DNA of 64,000 bases from DTU013 sp964512095 (GTDB taxonomy: Bacteria; Bacillota; Clostridia; Acetivibrionales; DTU013): positions 55,031 through 119,030 of the forward strand of contig CAZEIH010000003.1 of assembly GCA_964512095.1 (NCBI GenBank), written 5' to 3'. The position numbers and the translations under genes are program-made. The first letter of the stretch is position 1; every line of letters starts with the position of its first letter. The notes under the pieces were generated by a model that had not been told where the DNA came from, made no database searches, and worked only from the letters and a program-made list of their open reading frames with translations. Positions 8,539-17,208 of this stretch are shown here, one piece after another.

Positions 8539-8936
8539 AGAACATCCAACTCCTGTCTTTCTGATCTTATTTGGGCCAATCCGTTACGCAAAACTTATAA
8601 AACCATGCTTCCTCATTCATCGTGTCCGACCTCGGCTAGCCTAATATCGTTTGATATAACACTCCAGAGGCTTAAATTCCCGTGTAACTCACGGTACACA
8701 ACATTATAATTCCCCCTTCTTTGGAAAAATACAAAGGGTTCCTGTCTTTTACCAACGTCCTATACATATAAGGCGCTCCAATACGGCAACTATAGCAGTT
8801 GTCACAATATTGGATGCGAGTATAGTTAGATGCAATGGGCCAGTAGCCCATTGCATCTTTTGGCGTCAACCATTCCTTACCTGTTCCAATATTAATATGT
8901 CATTAACCATCACCTAATCTGGCAATTCTTCTTGCA
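8539..8936. other. Intergenic stretch with one strong hairpin
   Basis: No convincing gene is seen in this 398-bp spacer. A 12-bp perfect stem (GATGCAATGGGC with its complement, five-base loop) lies at 8829-8857 and is a candidate terminator for the vWA lipoprotein gene upstream on the minus strand, although the T run is on the plus-strand side. A 65-codon minus-strand frame across 8672-8869 has two Cys pairs but no ribosome site or recognisable relatives and is left uncalled. Confidence 0.5.
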
Positions 8937-10568
8937 TCAATTCATTATTCTTCTTAAATCATCAACAAGCTCTAGGAAACCACTGCGGTAACCATCTGTA
9001 TCTTCACCTAATGAGCTCTTAGCACGCTGCTTAACACTTTCTAGCGAAGACGTGCCCATATACTGAGAATCCCTCAATAATAATCCTAATTCAGCAACAG
9101 AAGATGCAAACATAAAGTTTTCCGATGGAGTTTGACTAATATCGTTTTCGGTAACCGTATGTGCGAACCTTTCACTAACATTGGAATTTGGCTCTTTATA
9201 GCGGAGCGCAACTTCCATCCACTCATTTTCCCACTCCTGTCTAACATCTGCCGTCTGATATTTCAGCTGGGATTTTTCTATCTCATCACCTGATTTGTAT
9301 GGCATAACCTCATAAAAAGCTGTAACACTATGGCCAGCACCTATTTCGCCTGCATCCTTGGTATCGTCATCAAAGTCTTCATTTCTAAGCATCCTATTGT
9401 CATAGCCAACAAGCCTGTACTGCTTTACCTTTGCCGGATTGAATTCTACCTGTATTTTGACATCCTTGGCTATTGTTAAAAGGGTTGCTCCCATCTCATT
9501 TACAAGAACCTTTTTTGCTTCCTGCATGCTGTCTATGTATGCATAATTTCCATTGCCCTTGTCAGCCAGTGCTTCCATTTTGTTATCCTTTATATTGCCT
9601 GTGCCAAATCCAAGTACGCTAAGGAATACGCCTTCATCCCTTTTTTTCTCTATCAGCCTTGTAAGCTCGCCTTCACTGCTGACACCCACGTTAAAATCAC
9701 CATCGGTAGCCAAAATAACGCGATTGTTGCCACCTGCTATATAATTCTGTTTTGCTATTTTATATGCAAGTTCTATTCCTTCGCCGCCTGCTGTGGAGCC
9801 TCCTGCTGACAATCCATTCAAAGCCTCTAAAATCTTTTCCTTTTGATCTCCACGAGCACCCTTAAGCACCACACCAGAGGCCCCTGCATACACGACTATA
9901 GAAACTCTGTCGTTTTCACCCAGTTGTTCCGCCAAAAGCTGGAAGGATGACTTGAGCAAGGGAAGCTTCGATGGACTATCCATGGAGCCTGAAACATCAA
10001 GCAGGAAAACTAGGTTTGATTTCGGTAAATCTTGATTCTTCACCCTCTTGCCTTGAAGTGCTATCATAGCAAGATAACTATCCTCGTTCCAAGGGCATTT
10101 GCTGATCTCAGTAGTCACTGAAAACGGCACCTCTCCTTGAGGATCAGGCAAATCATATGAAAAATAATTAATTAGCTCCTCGATTCTGACTGCATCCGCC
10201 GGCGGCCTAATCCCATCATTAATATATCGCCTGACATTACTGTAGGAAGCTGTGTCCACGTCAACTGAAAAGGTGGACAGAGGTGACATGCTGACCTTCA
10301 TGAAGCGATTCTCTTCAACAGCATTGTACTCCTCGGTGTTAAATTCCGCTTCTTTTTCCTGCATCTCTGTAAACATTTGATTTTCCATCAATGGGTCAAT
10401 TTGGGTATCAGAGACTTGATTTGTAGTTGCATATGCCGGTGGGGCTCCAGGGGCTACATGTGCTGAATCTGGATATGAGTTTTTTTGTCCACCACCACAT
10501 GCCGTCATTGTCAAAGCCATAGCTGCGGATAATAGTGTTGTTAATAAAACCTTTCCTCTTTTTTTCAT
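8937..10568 (-). CDS. vWA-domain lipoprotein (YfbK-like)
   Basis: The 543-residue product is predicted to be exported and lipid-anchored: a basic N-terminus and hydrophobic stretch end in TMTACGGG, giving a lipobox with Cys24. A region matching the N-terminal extension of YfbK-like proteins (SVDVDTASYSNVRRYI) precedes a von Willebrand factor A domain with the metal-binding motif DVSGS (about 192) and ends in a DUF3520-like segment (FAHTVTENDISQTPSENF and ELVDDLRRIMN). Such proteins bind a divalent metal and protein ligands on the cell surface; the ligand is unknown. GGGAGG precedes the ATG. It is a single gene on the minus strand with no linked MoxR gene nearby; the Bat operon with other vWA genes is 4 kb away. 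Confidence 0.88.
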   Translation of the reverse strand: MKKRGKVLLTTLLSAAMALTMTACGGGQKNSYPDSAHVAPGAPPAYATTNQVSDTQIDPLMENQMFTEMQEKEAEFNTEEYNAVEENRFMKVSMSPLSTFSVDVDTASYSNVRRYINDGIRPPADAVRIEELINYFSYDLPDPQGEVPFSVTTEISKCPWNEDSYLAMIALQGKRVKNQDLPKSNLVFLLDVSGSMDSPSKLPLLKSSFQLLAEQLGENDRVSIVVYAGASGVVLKGARGDQKEKILEALNGLSAGGSTAGGEGIELAYKIAKQNYIAGGNNRVILATDGDFNVGVSSEGELTRLIEKKRDEGVFLSVLGFGTGNIKDNKMEALADKGNGNYAYIDSMQEAKKVLVNEMGATLLTIAKDVKIQVEFNPAKVKQYRLVGYDNRMLRNEDFDDDTKDAGEIGAGHSVTAFYEVMPYKSGDEIEKSQLKYQTADVRQEWENEWMEVALRYKEPNSNVSERFAHTVTENDISQTPSENFMFASSVAELGLLLRDSQYMGTSSLESVKQRAKSSLGEDTDGYRSGFLELVDDLRRIMN

Positions 10569-10850
10569 TTTTGTTTCCTCCCTTTTTTATGTATCTATCT
10601 CTCTATATACGAGATTAGATTGGAGGAATAGCATAAAAGTTCCATATATCTTGAAAAAAAAATTCACCTGTCGGGGAAATGGCTGACTTTTCAATTAATG
10701 GGCAGTTATTCAGCGCATTATTCACTTTTACACCTATTATTACAGTGATAATGGATGTTTGGCTGTGATTATGTCTACACGCTCAAGACTTTTATGCATT
10801 TTTCTGCCCATTACTTGCAAAGTCATCCACCTGACATTGTTGTGACTGTT
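10569..10850. other. Intergenic stretch without a visible gene
   Basis: Moderately AT-rich sequence upstream of the vWA gene. It should hold the vWA promoter, but I cannot point to a clear one. The dispersed repeat copy B follows. Confidence 0.5.
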
Positions 10851-10980
10851 TTTATCTATGTCCTCAGAAAACGCCGACCTCTATAGGTGGGCGATGAATG
10901 AAGACGAATTAATTAACTTCCTTGGATAGGTGGAGTTCAGTCTCCACCTGACTCCCTCCCTGAGTAAGCGAATTGACTTA
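10851..10980 (-). repeat. Dispersed intergenic repeat, copy B (full length)
   Basis: It is copy A in the opposite orientation: TTTATCTATG, the GACCTCTATAGGT palindrome, CGATGAATGAAGACGAATTA, the hairpin GTGGAG/CTCCAC and finally AGCGAATTGACTTA. It ends four bases before the stop codon of the Phd-Uma2 gene. Confidence 0.85.
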
Positions 10981-10984
10981 TACT

Positions 10985-11752
10985 CTATAAAAGATTGTTG
11001 AACAAATCGGCCACATCAACAGACAAACCTTGAAAAGCAACTGATTTACCCAACTCACCTTTTTTGAAAACCTTTAGATTATCAATACCACAGTTCACAA
11101 AAGTATAAATCATGATAGTTTCCTGCTTTTTATCAATAACCCAGTATTCTTTTACGCCCGAAAGCATGTACGTATTTAGTTTGTCGACCATATCCTTGCT
11201 TCTCGTGCTATTTGACAGTATCTCTATCACTAAAGTTGGTGTACCCATATATTTGTTTTTTTCGTTAATGTTGCCCTCCAGATCGCAGGCTACAAGCAGA
11301 TCGGGCTGCATCACATCAGGCTCCTTGAAATCCCTTTTCCAAAAATGTACGTCAAAGGGTGCCAAGAAAACCTTGCATTTCTTGCCCTTAAAGTATTCAT
11401 TGAATAAAATATGCAAGTTTCCCAGGATTTCCTGATGATTAATAGTGGGAGAAGCCAAAAGATAGATTTCACCATTGATGTATTCCATCCTAAGTGTGCT
11501 TTTTTCCGAAATGGCCATAAACTCCTCATACGAAACCTTTTTTCCGCCATACTGATAATCCAATGCATTTTCCCTAACAGTAAAGTACTGCTCAATATCT
11601 GTGATGTATGGGGTCAGCCTGGCTACTTTTGTTCCATTTTTCGTAATAACAACATCATTTTGTTGTTCAGCTATTTCCATATATTTGCCCAAATTCTGCT
11701 TGAACTCTGTAGCGGTCACAACTATGCCTTCTTTGTACACTAATCTTTTCAT
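10985..11752 (-). CDS. Phd-type antitoxin domain fused to Uma2-family nuclease
   Basis: The 255-residue protein joins two domains that are usually separate. Residues about 8-50 (VVTATEFKQNLGKYMEIAEQ and KNGTKVARLTP) match the Phd/YefM antitoxin DNA-binding fold; residues about 65-250 match the Uma2/DUF820 family of PD-(D/E)XK nuclease-like proteins, with the motifs SPTINHQEILGNL, PDVMQPDLLVACD and PTLVIEILSNSTRSKDMVDK and ending LSGVKEYWVID. The start chosen is ATG 11752 behind AAGGTGG; an upstream in-frame ATG at 11797 lacks a ribosome site. Uma2 proteins are abundant in cyanobacteria and some Firmicutes, but their biological role is not established. No separate toxin or antitoxin gene flanks it. 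Confidence 0.8.
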   Translation of the reverse strand: MKRLVYKEGIVVTATEFKQNLGKYMEIAEQQNDVVITKNGTKVARLTPYITDIEQYFTVRENALDYQYGGKKVSYEEFMAISEKSTLRMEYINGEIYLLASPTINHQEILGNLHILFNEYFKGKKCKVFLAPFDVHFWKRDFKEPDVMQPDLLVACDLEGNINEKNKYMGTPTLVIEILSNSTRSKDMVDKLNTYMLSGVKEYWVIDKKQETIMIYTFVNCGIDNLKVFKKGELGKSVAFQGLSVDVADLFNNLL

Positions 11753-11871
11753 GCTAAGCACCACCTTGAGTAAATTATCAATATAATTATAATCCATCGC
11801 ACAAATCTTCGCAAGTGTTTCGTATGATATATCATAAAATTACGTGCGATTACATCCATAATTATGTTCGT

Positions 11872-12354
11872 TTATATTAGCGTTTTTGTGCGACTGCTTT
11901 GAAGATGGCCTAGATAGACCTTTCTACATACTAGAAATATCAGATATCCCAACATCCCGCCCAGAGTATTTAGAAATAAATCATCTATGTCTGTAGCGCC
12001 GACTGCCAGTACATATTGCAATGCTTCAATCATTAATGAAAGCCCTGCTGATAACAAAACTGTCTTGAAGAATCCTGAATACTTTTTAGATACCAGGGGC
12101 AATAAAAATCCCATCGGCATAAATGCGACAACATTTCCAAGCAGGTTTGTGATAATTATATCCCTGTTGATATTAGCATTCAGGTATTGTAGTATTGTTC
12201 TGAGAGGCACAAGATTCATGCTGCGAAAAAAACTTCCCCGGCCGTAATGACCACTTATTAGTGTGAGAAAAAGAAGTAACATTAGGTAAAGTATAAAAAG
12301 TACAACCCACATTATTCGGAATAGCTTTCCCCACTTTTTTATTTCATTCATCAT
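11872..12354 (-). CDS. VanZ-like membrane protein
   Basis: The 160-residue integral membrane protein has about four membrane spans and the VanZ signatures NLVPLRTI, NLLGNVVAFMPMGFLLPL, SLMIEALQYV and DIDDLFLNTLGGMLGY. VanZ of enterococci gives low-level teicoplanin resistance; most relatives, probably this one, have no proven role. The ATG overlaps the stop of the preceding gene (ATGATGA), so the two are translationally coupled; a second ATG is three bases in. Nothing else from a van gene cluster is adjacent. Confidence 0.88.
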   Translation of the reverse strand: MMNEIKKWGKLFRIMWVVLFILYLMLLLFLTLISGHYGRGSFFRSMNLVPLRTILQYLNANINRDIIITNLLGNVVAFMPMGFLLPLVSKKYSGFFKTVLLSAGLSLMIEALQYVLAVGATDIDDLFLNTLGGMLGYLIFLVCRKVYLGHLQSSRTKTLI

Positions 12355-12743
12355 TCATCTTCATCCTCAGGCTCTATATTGTCTGGAAATTGCTCATCCT
12401 TGGAAGCATTCCTGCTTGTATCGATTACTTCTTTTGCTTTATCCAGCAGCTGTTGTGGGACATACAAATCTACACCATAGATCGTACCACCCATAAAGAC
12501 CATCATATAGCCGCCTGCCTCCCTATATTTGCGTAATACCGGGATATTATTGTCCTTGAGGATAGCCTCAATTATATCTGCATTAATACTGTTATCAGCA
12601 GTAATTAAGAAGGCTTCCTTCATGTTTTTATAATCCGGTTCAGGATTCTCAATCTCGATTTTTTCAACAATAACATGGCCACATTCGTTGCACTTATCGA
12701 TACCATCTCTATATTCTATTTTACATTCAGGGCACCAGGGCAT
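12351..12743 (-). CDS. Zinc-ribbon DUF2007-domain protein
   Basis: The 130-residue cytoplasmic protein opens with a four-cysteine zinc ribbon (CPECKIEYRDG...CNECG, residues 4-22) and continues with a DUF2007-like domain (about 40-110) that resembles the ferredoxin-like fold of PII proteins: AFLITADNSINADIIEAIL and YGVDLYVPQQLLDKAKEVI. The last 20 residues are very acidic. GAGGCG precedes the ATG. It is co-transcribed with the VanZ-like gene. DUF2007 proteins are called putative signal-transducing proteins without experimental proof. Confidence 0.82.
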   Translation of the reverse strand: MPWCPECKIEYRDGIDKCNECGHVIVEKIEIENPEPDYKNMKEAFLITADNSINADIIEAILKDNNIPVLRKYREAGGYMMVFMGGTIYGVDLYVPQQLLDKAKEVIDTSRNASKDEQFPDNIEPEDEDE

Positions 12744-12761
12744 AAAATCGCCTCATTTCTC

Positions 12762-12832
12762 TAATTCGTCTTCATTCATCGCCGCCCTATAGAGGTCAGA
12801 GTCTTCTGAAGACATAGATAAGACTCTATGCC
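12762..12832 (+). repeat. Dispersed intergenic repeat, copy C (right half only)
   Basis: It begins at ATTCGTCTTCATTCATCGCC, continues with the CCTATAGAGGTC arm and the perfect GTCTTCTGAAGAC palindrome and ends ATAGATAA. The left third, with GCTTCGCTCAG and the GTGGAG hairpin, is missing. Confidence 0.8.
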
Positions 12833-12908
12833 TGCTCGGGAAGGCTCCTGTAGATTAGTACAGAAACCGGTTCCCGTTAGCAAACATTGTAATACTAATT
12901 ATTTTTAA

Positions 12909-13895
12909 CTAGTCTTTTCCATAAGAGTCAATAGTCTGAATAGTTCCATCCTCATTGTATTTCAGCTCTGTGAACTTGACACAACGCTTGTTGTCCACAC
13001 CACCTGACAGTGAGCTGTCATGGTAAAACAGATACCACTTACCATTGAACTCAACTATAGAATGGTGTGTTGTCCAGCCAATTACCGGATTAAGTATTCT
13101 CCCCTTATATACAAACGGTCCCTTTGGATTTTTACTGATACCATAAACGATATAATGAGTCGTTCCTGTAGAATAAGACAGATAATAATACCCGTTGTAT
13201 TTATGCACCCATGGTCCTTCAAAATACCTTCTATCCTCATCGCCTGCAAGAATAGGCTTGCCATCCTCGTCAACTATTGATATATTCAATGGCTCTTCTT
13301 TAAGGCTCAGCATATCATCACTCAGCTCCGCTACTCTTGGGCCAAGTGCAGACTCTGTTGGTGACGGCTCTCCACCGTCCGGATCGAAGCTGCCGGTTTT
13401 CCATTTTTCCAACTGTCCGCCCCAAAGGCCCCCGAAATATATGTATGCTTTGCTGTCATCATCCACTAATACAGCCGGGTCTATGCTATAGCTTCCTTCA
13501 ATAGGCTCCTTTTGGGGAACGAAGGGACCTGTAGGAGATGGGCTGGTAGCAACCCCCAAGCGGAATATGCCCTCCTTGTCCCTGACGGGGAAATAGAGAT
13601 AGTATGTGTTGTTTTTATATGCTGCATCTGGCGCCCACAGCTGAACAGATGCCCACGGAATATCCTTAATATGCAGAGCTTCTCCATTATCAACACAGGG
13701 TGAATCAATGGTATCCATGGACAAGACGTGGTAATCCTCCATCATATATTGGTCGCCATTGTCATTTGATGCTATATCCAGGTCCTGATCGTGGGATGGA
13801 TAAATGTAAAGTTTTCCCTCATAAACATGAGCTGAAGGATCCGCAGTATAAATGTGCGTTACTAATGGTTCATTTGGCTTTGCCTTTCTATTCAT
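12909..13895 (-). CDS. Glycoside hydrolase family 43, intracellular
   Basis: The protein is a five-bladed beta-propeller glycosidase of the GH43 type, whose members cleave beta-xylosides or alpha-L-arabinosides. The three expected acidic residues are seen: Asp19 in TADPSAHVYEGKLYIY (base), the Asp in YSIDPAVLVDDDSKAYIYFGG (pKa modulator) and the Glu in YFEGPWVHKYNGYYYLSYS (acid). No signal peptide is present, so it should act on short oligosaccharides after uptake. The start was set at ATG 13895 behind AGGAG; a longer frame from 13952 has no ribosome site. 328 residues is normal for single-domain members. No sugar transporter or regulator lies beside it, so the substrate cannot be deduced. 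Confidence 0.88.
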   Translation of the reverse strand: MNRKAKPNEPLVTHIYTADPSAHVYEGKLYIYPSHDQDLDIASNDNGDQYMMEDYHVLSMDTIDSPCVDNGEALHIKDIPWASVQLWAPDAAYKNNTYYLYFPVRDKEGIFRLGVATSPSPTGPFVPQKEPIEGSYSIDPAVLVDDDSKAYIYFGGLWGGQLEKWKTGSFDPDGGEPSPTESALGPRVAELSDDMLSLKEEPLNISIVDEDGKPILAGDEDRRYFEGPWVHKYNGYYYLSYSTGTTHYIVYGISKNPKGPFVYKGRILNPVIGWTTHHSIVEFNGKWYLFYHDSSLSGGVDNKRCVKFTELKYNEDGTIQTIDSYGKD

Positions 13896-13980
13896 CACAT
13901 TTTCTCCTATAAGTTTTTTTTGTTTCTGTATCGACATTATCATTATAACCACTATATGAAAGAAACTAAACAGTAGCTTG

Positions 13981-14080
13981 TATTTATCTATGCCTTCAGA
14001 ATACGCTGACCTCTATAGGCCGTCGATGAATGAAGACGCTCAGTCTCCATCTGAATCCTGAGTAAAGCGAATTGACTGTC
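13981..14080 (-). repeat. Dispersed intergenic repeat, copy D
   Basis: In minus orientation: TTTATCTATG, CTTCAGAATACG, GACCTCTATAGG, CGATGAATGAAGACG, then a shortened middle before GTCTCCATCTGA and AAGCGAATTGACT. About 30 internal bases present in copy B are missing. Confidence 0.8.
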
Positions 14081-14102
14081 TATTATGCAAATGCAGGAAG
14101 GC

Positions 14103-15925
14103 CTAGCTTTTTCTTTCCTTTAGCATTTTGTATATGTCTTTAATCATTGCAATCAGCTTTTTATTATCACTACTCGGAGTAGGTTTTTCATTTTCCACAT
14201 ACTCGACCACCGATAGTATGGGCTCTACTAACCTTTTATCCGGCATTGCATCTGATATCTCGCTTCTTGAGCTTGCTTTTAAATTCAGCCCGAAGCAATG
14301 TCTAATCATACTATTNNNNNNNNNNNNNNNNNNNNNNNNNNNNNNNNNNNNNNNNNNNNNNNNNNNNNNNNNNNNNNNNNNNNNNNNNNNNNNNNNNNNN
14401 NNNNNNNNNNNNNNNCGCTTCTTGAGCTTGCTTTTAAATTCAGCCCGAAGCAATGTCTAATCATACTATTGAACAGATTGTATATAGCATTTTCGTCTTT
14501 TTCCTTCAACAGCTGTGCATATATATCGTCAATAGGGTCTTTGATTTTTTTGGGGCGCTTTAAAAAATATAGAACTACAGCTCCCAATATCAGCAATACT
14601 ATTATTGAAATAGCTATAGCCTTATTTACCCGAATTGTCCAGAAACCATCGCTCTGGGGTGCATAGCTTATCTGCTCTATTCTGACAGTTTCAAGGGTAT
14701 TATTACTACCGTCAGACTCATGTGTTTGTACTTCCAGTGTCTGAATGCTTCTATCTGCCCCATCAACTGTGACTGTTACTCCAGGTATCTCCGCTTTTTC
14801 ATACGTGGCAGTTTCAGTATCAAAGTAAGAAATATAAATAGGATCAATAGTAATTTCCCCATTTATCTTTGGAATTAATGTAACCTGAAATTCTCTTTCG
14901 GCATAGTACTGATTGTTGATAGCGCTTTCTGAATATCCCGCTTCATACTCAAATACAGAGAAATTCGGAAGCTCTTCCTTAAATATTTTATCAAGGCTCT
15001 CCATACTGCAGTCTCCTGAAGCTTTTACATTTAAAGTGATGGAGCCTTTATCTGCCTCGCTTGTATCGTATTCCGCATCAATCTTCAGTTTACCAATTAT
15101 CCATGAAAAATCCGAAGGCTGGTTTTGTGTAGGAAGAGGTTTTACTATCAGCTCCTTGGGCTCAGATAGTAACTCAAAACTGCTGTCAAGAAAAAATTCT
15201 TCTGCAGAAACATAAGCATAAAAAACCTTTTCCGGAATGGTATAGAGCCCTGGCTTTAGGGGTGTCAAAAAGGATAGCTCCGCAACTGCTTTTGTGTATT
15301 CACTACCATTATGCACTACATTTTCTGTATTAAGCGAATCAGTTGGGACTTTAGATCTCAAAATATTATCTATATGTAGGTCCTCAACAAAAAAGTAAAA
15401 ATCAATCTCGTATTTGGAATAGAAATCGTAGGCTAGTGTCGTCTTTTGACCAACGTATACTTCATTATCTGATAGAAGAGCTTGCAGAAACGCATCTTCG
15501 TCTCTTTTCCCTAGGATTTTGTTATCTCTGACTGTAAGCTTCAGCTTGTTTGTCATGTATGTTTGACCATTATAATCAATTGTTGCCCAGACTACAAATT
15601 CGCCCGCGTATCTAGGATATACATCATAGCTTAATGTTTCTACAAAAGCCATTCTGCCATTTACTTCCTTGTTGGATATCTCGTTATCGTAACGACATGG
15701 TACAAAAAACCATTCCATTCCAACGATATCTTTCACCGTCGCACCTTCAGCATTTACCATGGTGACCGTCATTATTGTTTCGGAGTCTATGTCCATTTCC
15801 TCCGATTCTATCTCTAAAATGAACTGAGGCTCTTCTTCAGCCATTACACTAATGCCCGACAAGCAAAAGATTGCTATTATAAGCAATGTAAGCTTTATTC
15901 TGGCTAATATCCTTCTACCAGTCAT
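14103..15925 (-). CDS. BatD-like membrane protein (interrupted only by an assembly gap)
   Basis: The product has a signal peptide (about 1-30), a long extracytoplasmic part made of beta-sandwich repeats (VYVGQKTTLAYDFYSKYEID; NGEITIDPIYISYFDT), one membrane span (AISIIVLLILGAVVLYFL) and a short cytoplasmic helical tail ending MLKERKS. This architecture matches BatD, the partner of vWA proteins in Bacteroides aerotolerance operons. The 100-N gap at 14316-14415 splits it, but the 55-bp flanks are identical; removing one flank plus the Ns (155 bases) restores one frame of about 555 residues. ATG 15925 has GGGGG upstream and overlaps the preceding gene by 11 bases. It is the last gene of the operon. 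Confidence 0.78.
14316..14415. other. Assembly gap of 100 N with duplicated 55-bp flanks
   Basis: Bases 14261-14315 and 14416-14470 are identical. Collapsing them restores a continuous BatD-like reading frame, which is strong evidence that no sequence is missing here. Confidence 0.9.
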
Positions 15926-17208
15926 ATCTGTCCCCCTCATACTCATACTTATTATGAAGATTATTCTTCAAACTGTCAGCTTCCTGCCTCTCCAGAGCCT
16001 TAAGCACATTTTCAATTGCTCTTCTCCTCTGGTTTTCCTCACTAGACTCATTATCGCTGTCGCCCTGTTCACCATCGTCGCCGTCCTGATCACCATCGCC
16101 GCCGTCCTGATCACCATCGTCGCCGTCCTGATCACCATCGTCGCCGTCCTGATCNNNNNNNNNNNNNNNNNNNNNNNNNNNNNNNNNNNNNNNNNNNNNN
16201 NNNNNNNNNNNNNNNNNNNNNNNNNNNNNNNNNNNNNNNNNNNNNNNNNNNNNNCTGATCACCATCGTCGCCGTCCTGATCACCATCGTCGCCGTCCTGA
16301 TCACCATCGTTGCCGTCCTGATCACCATCGCTGCCGTCCTGATCACCATCGCTGCCGTCCTGATCACCATCGCTGCCGTCCGGCTCACCATCGCCGCCGT
16401 CCTGATCACCATCGCTGCCGTCCGGCTCTTCTTCGTCGTCCTGTTCTTCTTCGTCGTCCTGTTCTTCTTCGTCGTCCTGTTCTTCTTCGTCGTCCTGCTC
16501 TTCTTCGCCGATAATCTGCTCCAACAGTCGGATTTTTTCCAGAACGTGCTCATAATTGTATTTTAATGGAACATCCTGGGGAAACTCCAGTATGCCCATC
16601 CGATAGCATTCCAATGCCTTCCTGTAGTGCTTCAGCATAGCTTTTGCATCTTTTGCATTAAAATGAGTTAGGTCGCCGGTACCATATATACCCTCGCCTA
16701 CTTCTGAGCCTACAGCCGCACCTTCTCCTGCACCTTCCCCTGCCCCTGCACCCTCGCCAATACCTTCCCCTGCCCCTGCACCCTCGCCAATACCTTCTCC
16801 TGCCCCCGCATCTTCGCCCGCACCCTCGCCAGCTCCTTCGCTTACTCCTGAGCCAGCCGAATCAGCGATAACATCATCACCAAGCTTCAAGCTACAGTTA
16901 CCCATGTTAAGATACCTATCAGGCTTATCCAAAGTAGACTCCTTATAATACTCAGCTGCCATTCTATAATCCTCCATTCGATACAAAGCCTGCCCAGAGT
17001 TATAATTCAACTCAGGATCCTCAGGATTACCCTCAAGCCCTTTGTCATAAGCATCAAAAGCCTCCTGATAGCTACTGGCCTCCATAGAACGGTTACCCTC
17101 AGCTAAGGCTGCATCCCTCTTGCTATCACCAAAATCTATGATTCTAAAAAAGAACAGTATACCTAATATAGCCACAAGGATGCCTGAAACAAAAAATACT
17201 CTCTTCAT
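15915..17208 (-). CDS. TPR protein of the Bat operon with acidic tandem repeats
   Basis: The protein has an N-terminal membrane anchor (about 3-25), a TPR pair (YQEAFDAYDKGLEGNPEDPE and YRMAAEYYKESTLDKPDRY), a Gly/Ala/Glu-rich repeat insert, another TPR-like helix (HYRKALECYRMGILEFPQD), then an extremely acidic tail: EEEQDD repeats and a DGDQDGD-type seven-residue repeat, ending in a basic helix (RRRAIENVLKALERQEAD). BatC/BatE-like TPR proteins are thought to scaffold Bat complexes in the periplasm or outer membrane face. The 21-bp coding repeat contains the 100-N gap, so the true length is unknown; the minimal merge gives about 381 residues. It overlaps both neighbours (ATG at 17208 overlaps the vWA stop by four bases). 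Confidence 0.75.
16055..16435 (-). repeat. 21-bp coding tandem repeat (seven-residue acidic unit)
   Basis: On the plus strand the unit is GTCCTGATCACCATCGTCGCC with small variants, translating on the minus strand to the seven-residue period GDDGDQD. About 13 units are visible around the gap at 16155-16254. Acidic Asp/Gly repeats of this type often bind Ca2+, but no strict RTX nonamer is present. Confidence 0.85.
16155..16254. other. Assembly gap inside the 21-bp repeat
   Basis: The last 48 bases before the gap match the first 48 after it, in phase with the 21-bp unit. The frame change across the gap (148 bases to remove) is consistent with merging this overlap, or with any whole number of added units. 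Copy number cannot be read from this assembly. Confidence 0.8.

Noticed and set aside
8672..8869. 65-codon minus-strand frame with cysteines
   Set aside because: No ribosome site, lies over a hairpin, and no similarity to a known zinc-ribbon protein such as TnpB is convincing.
15852..16514. 220-codon plus-strand frame over the acidic repeat
   Set aside because: It is the reverse-strand reading of the 21-bp repeat of the TPR protein and spans the N gap.
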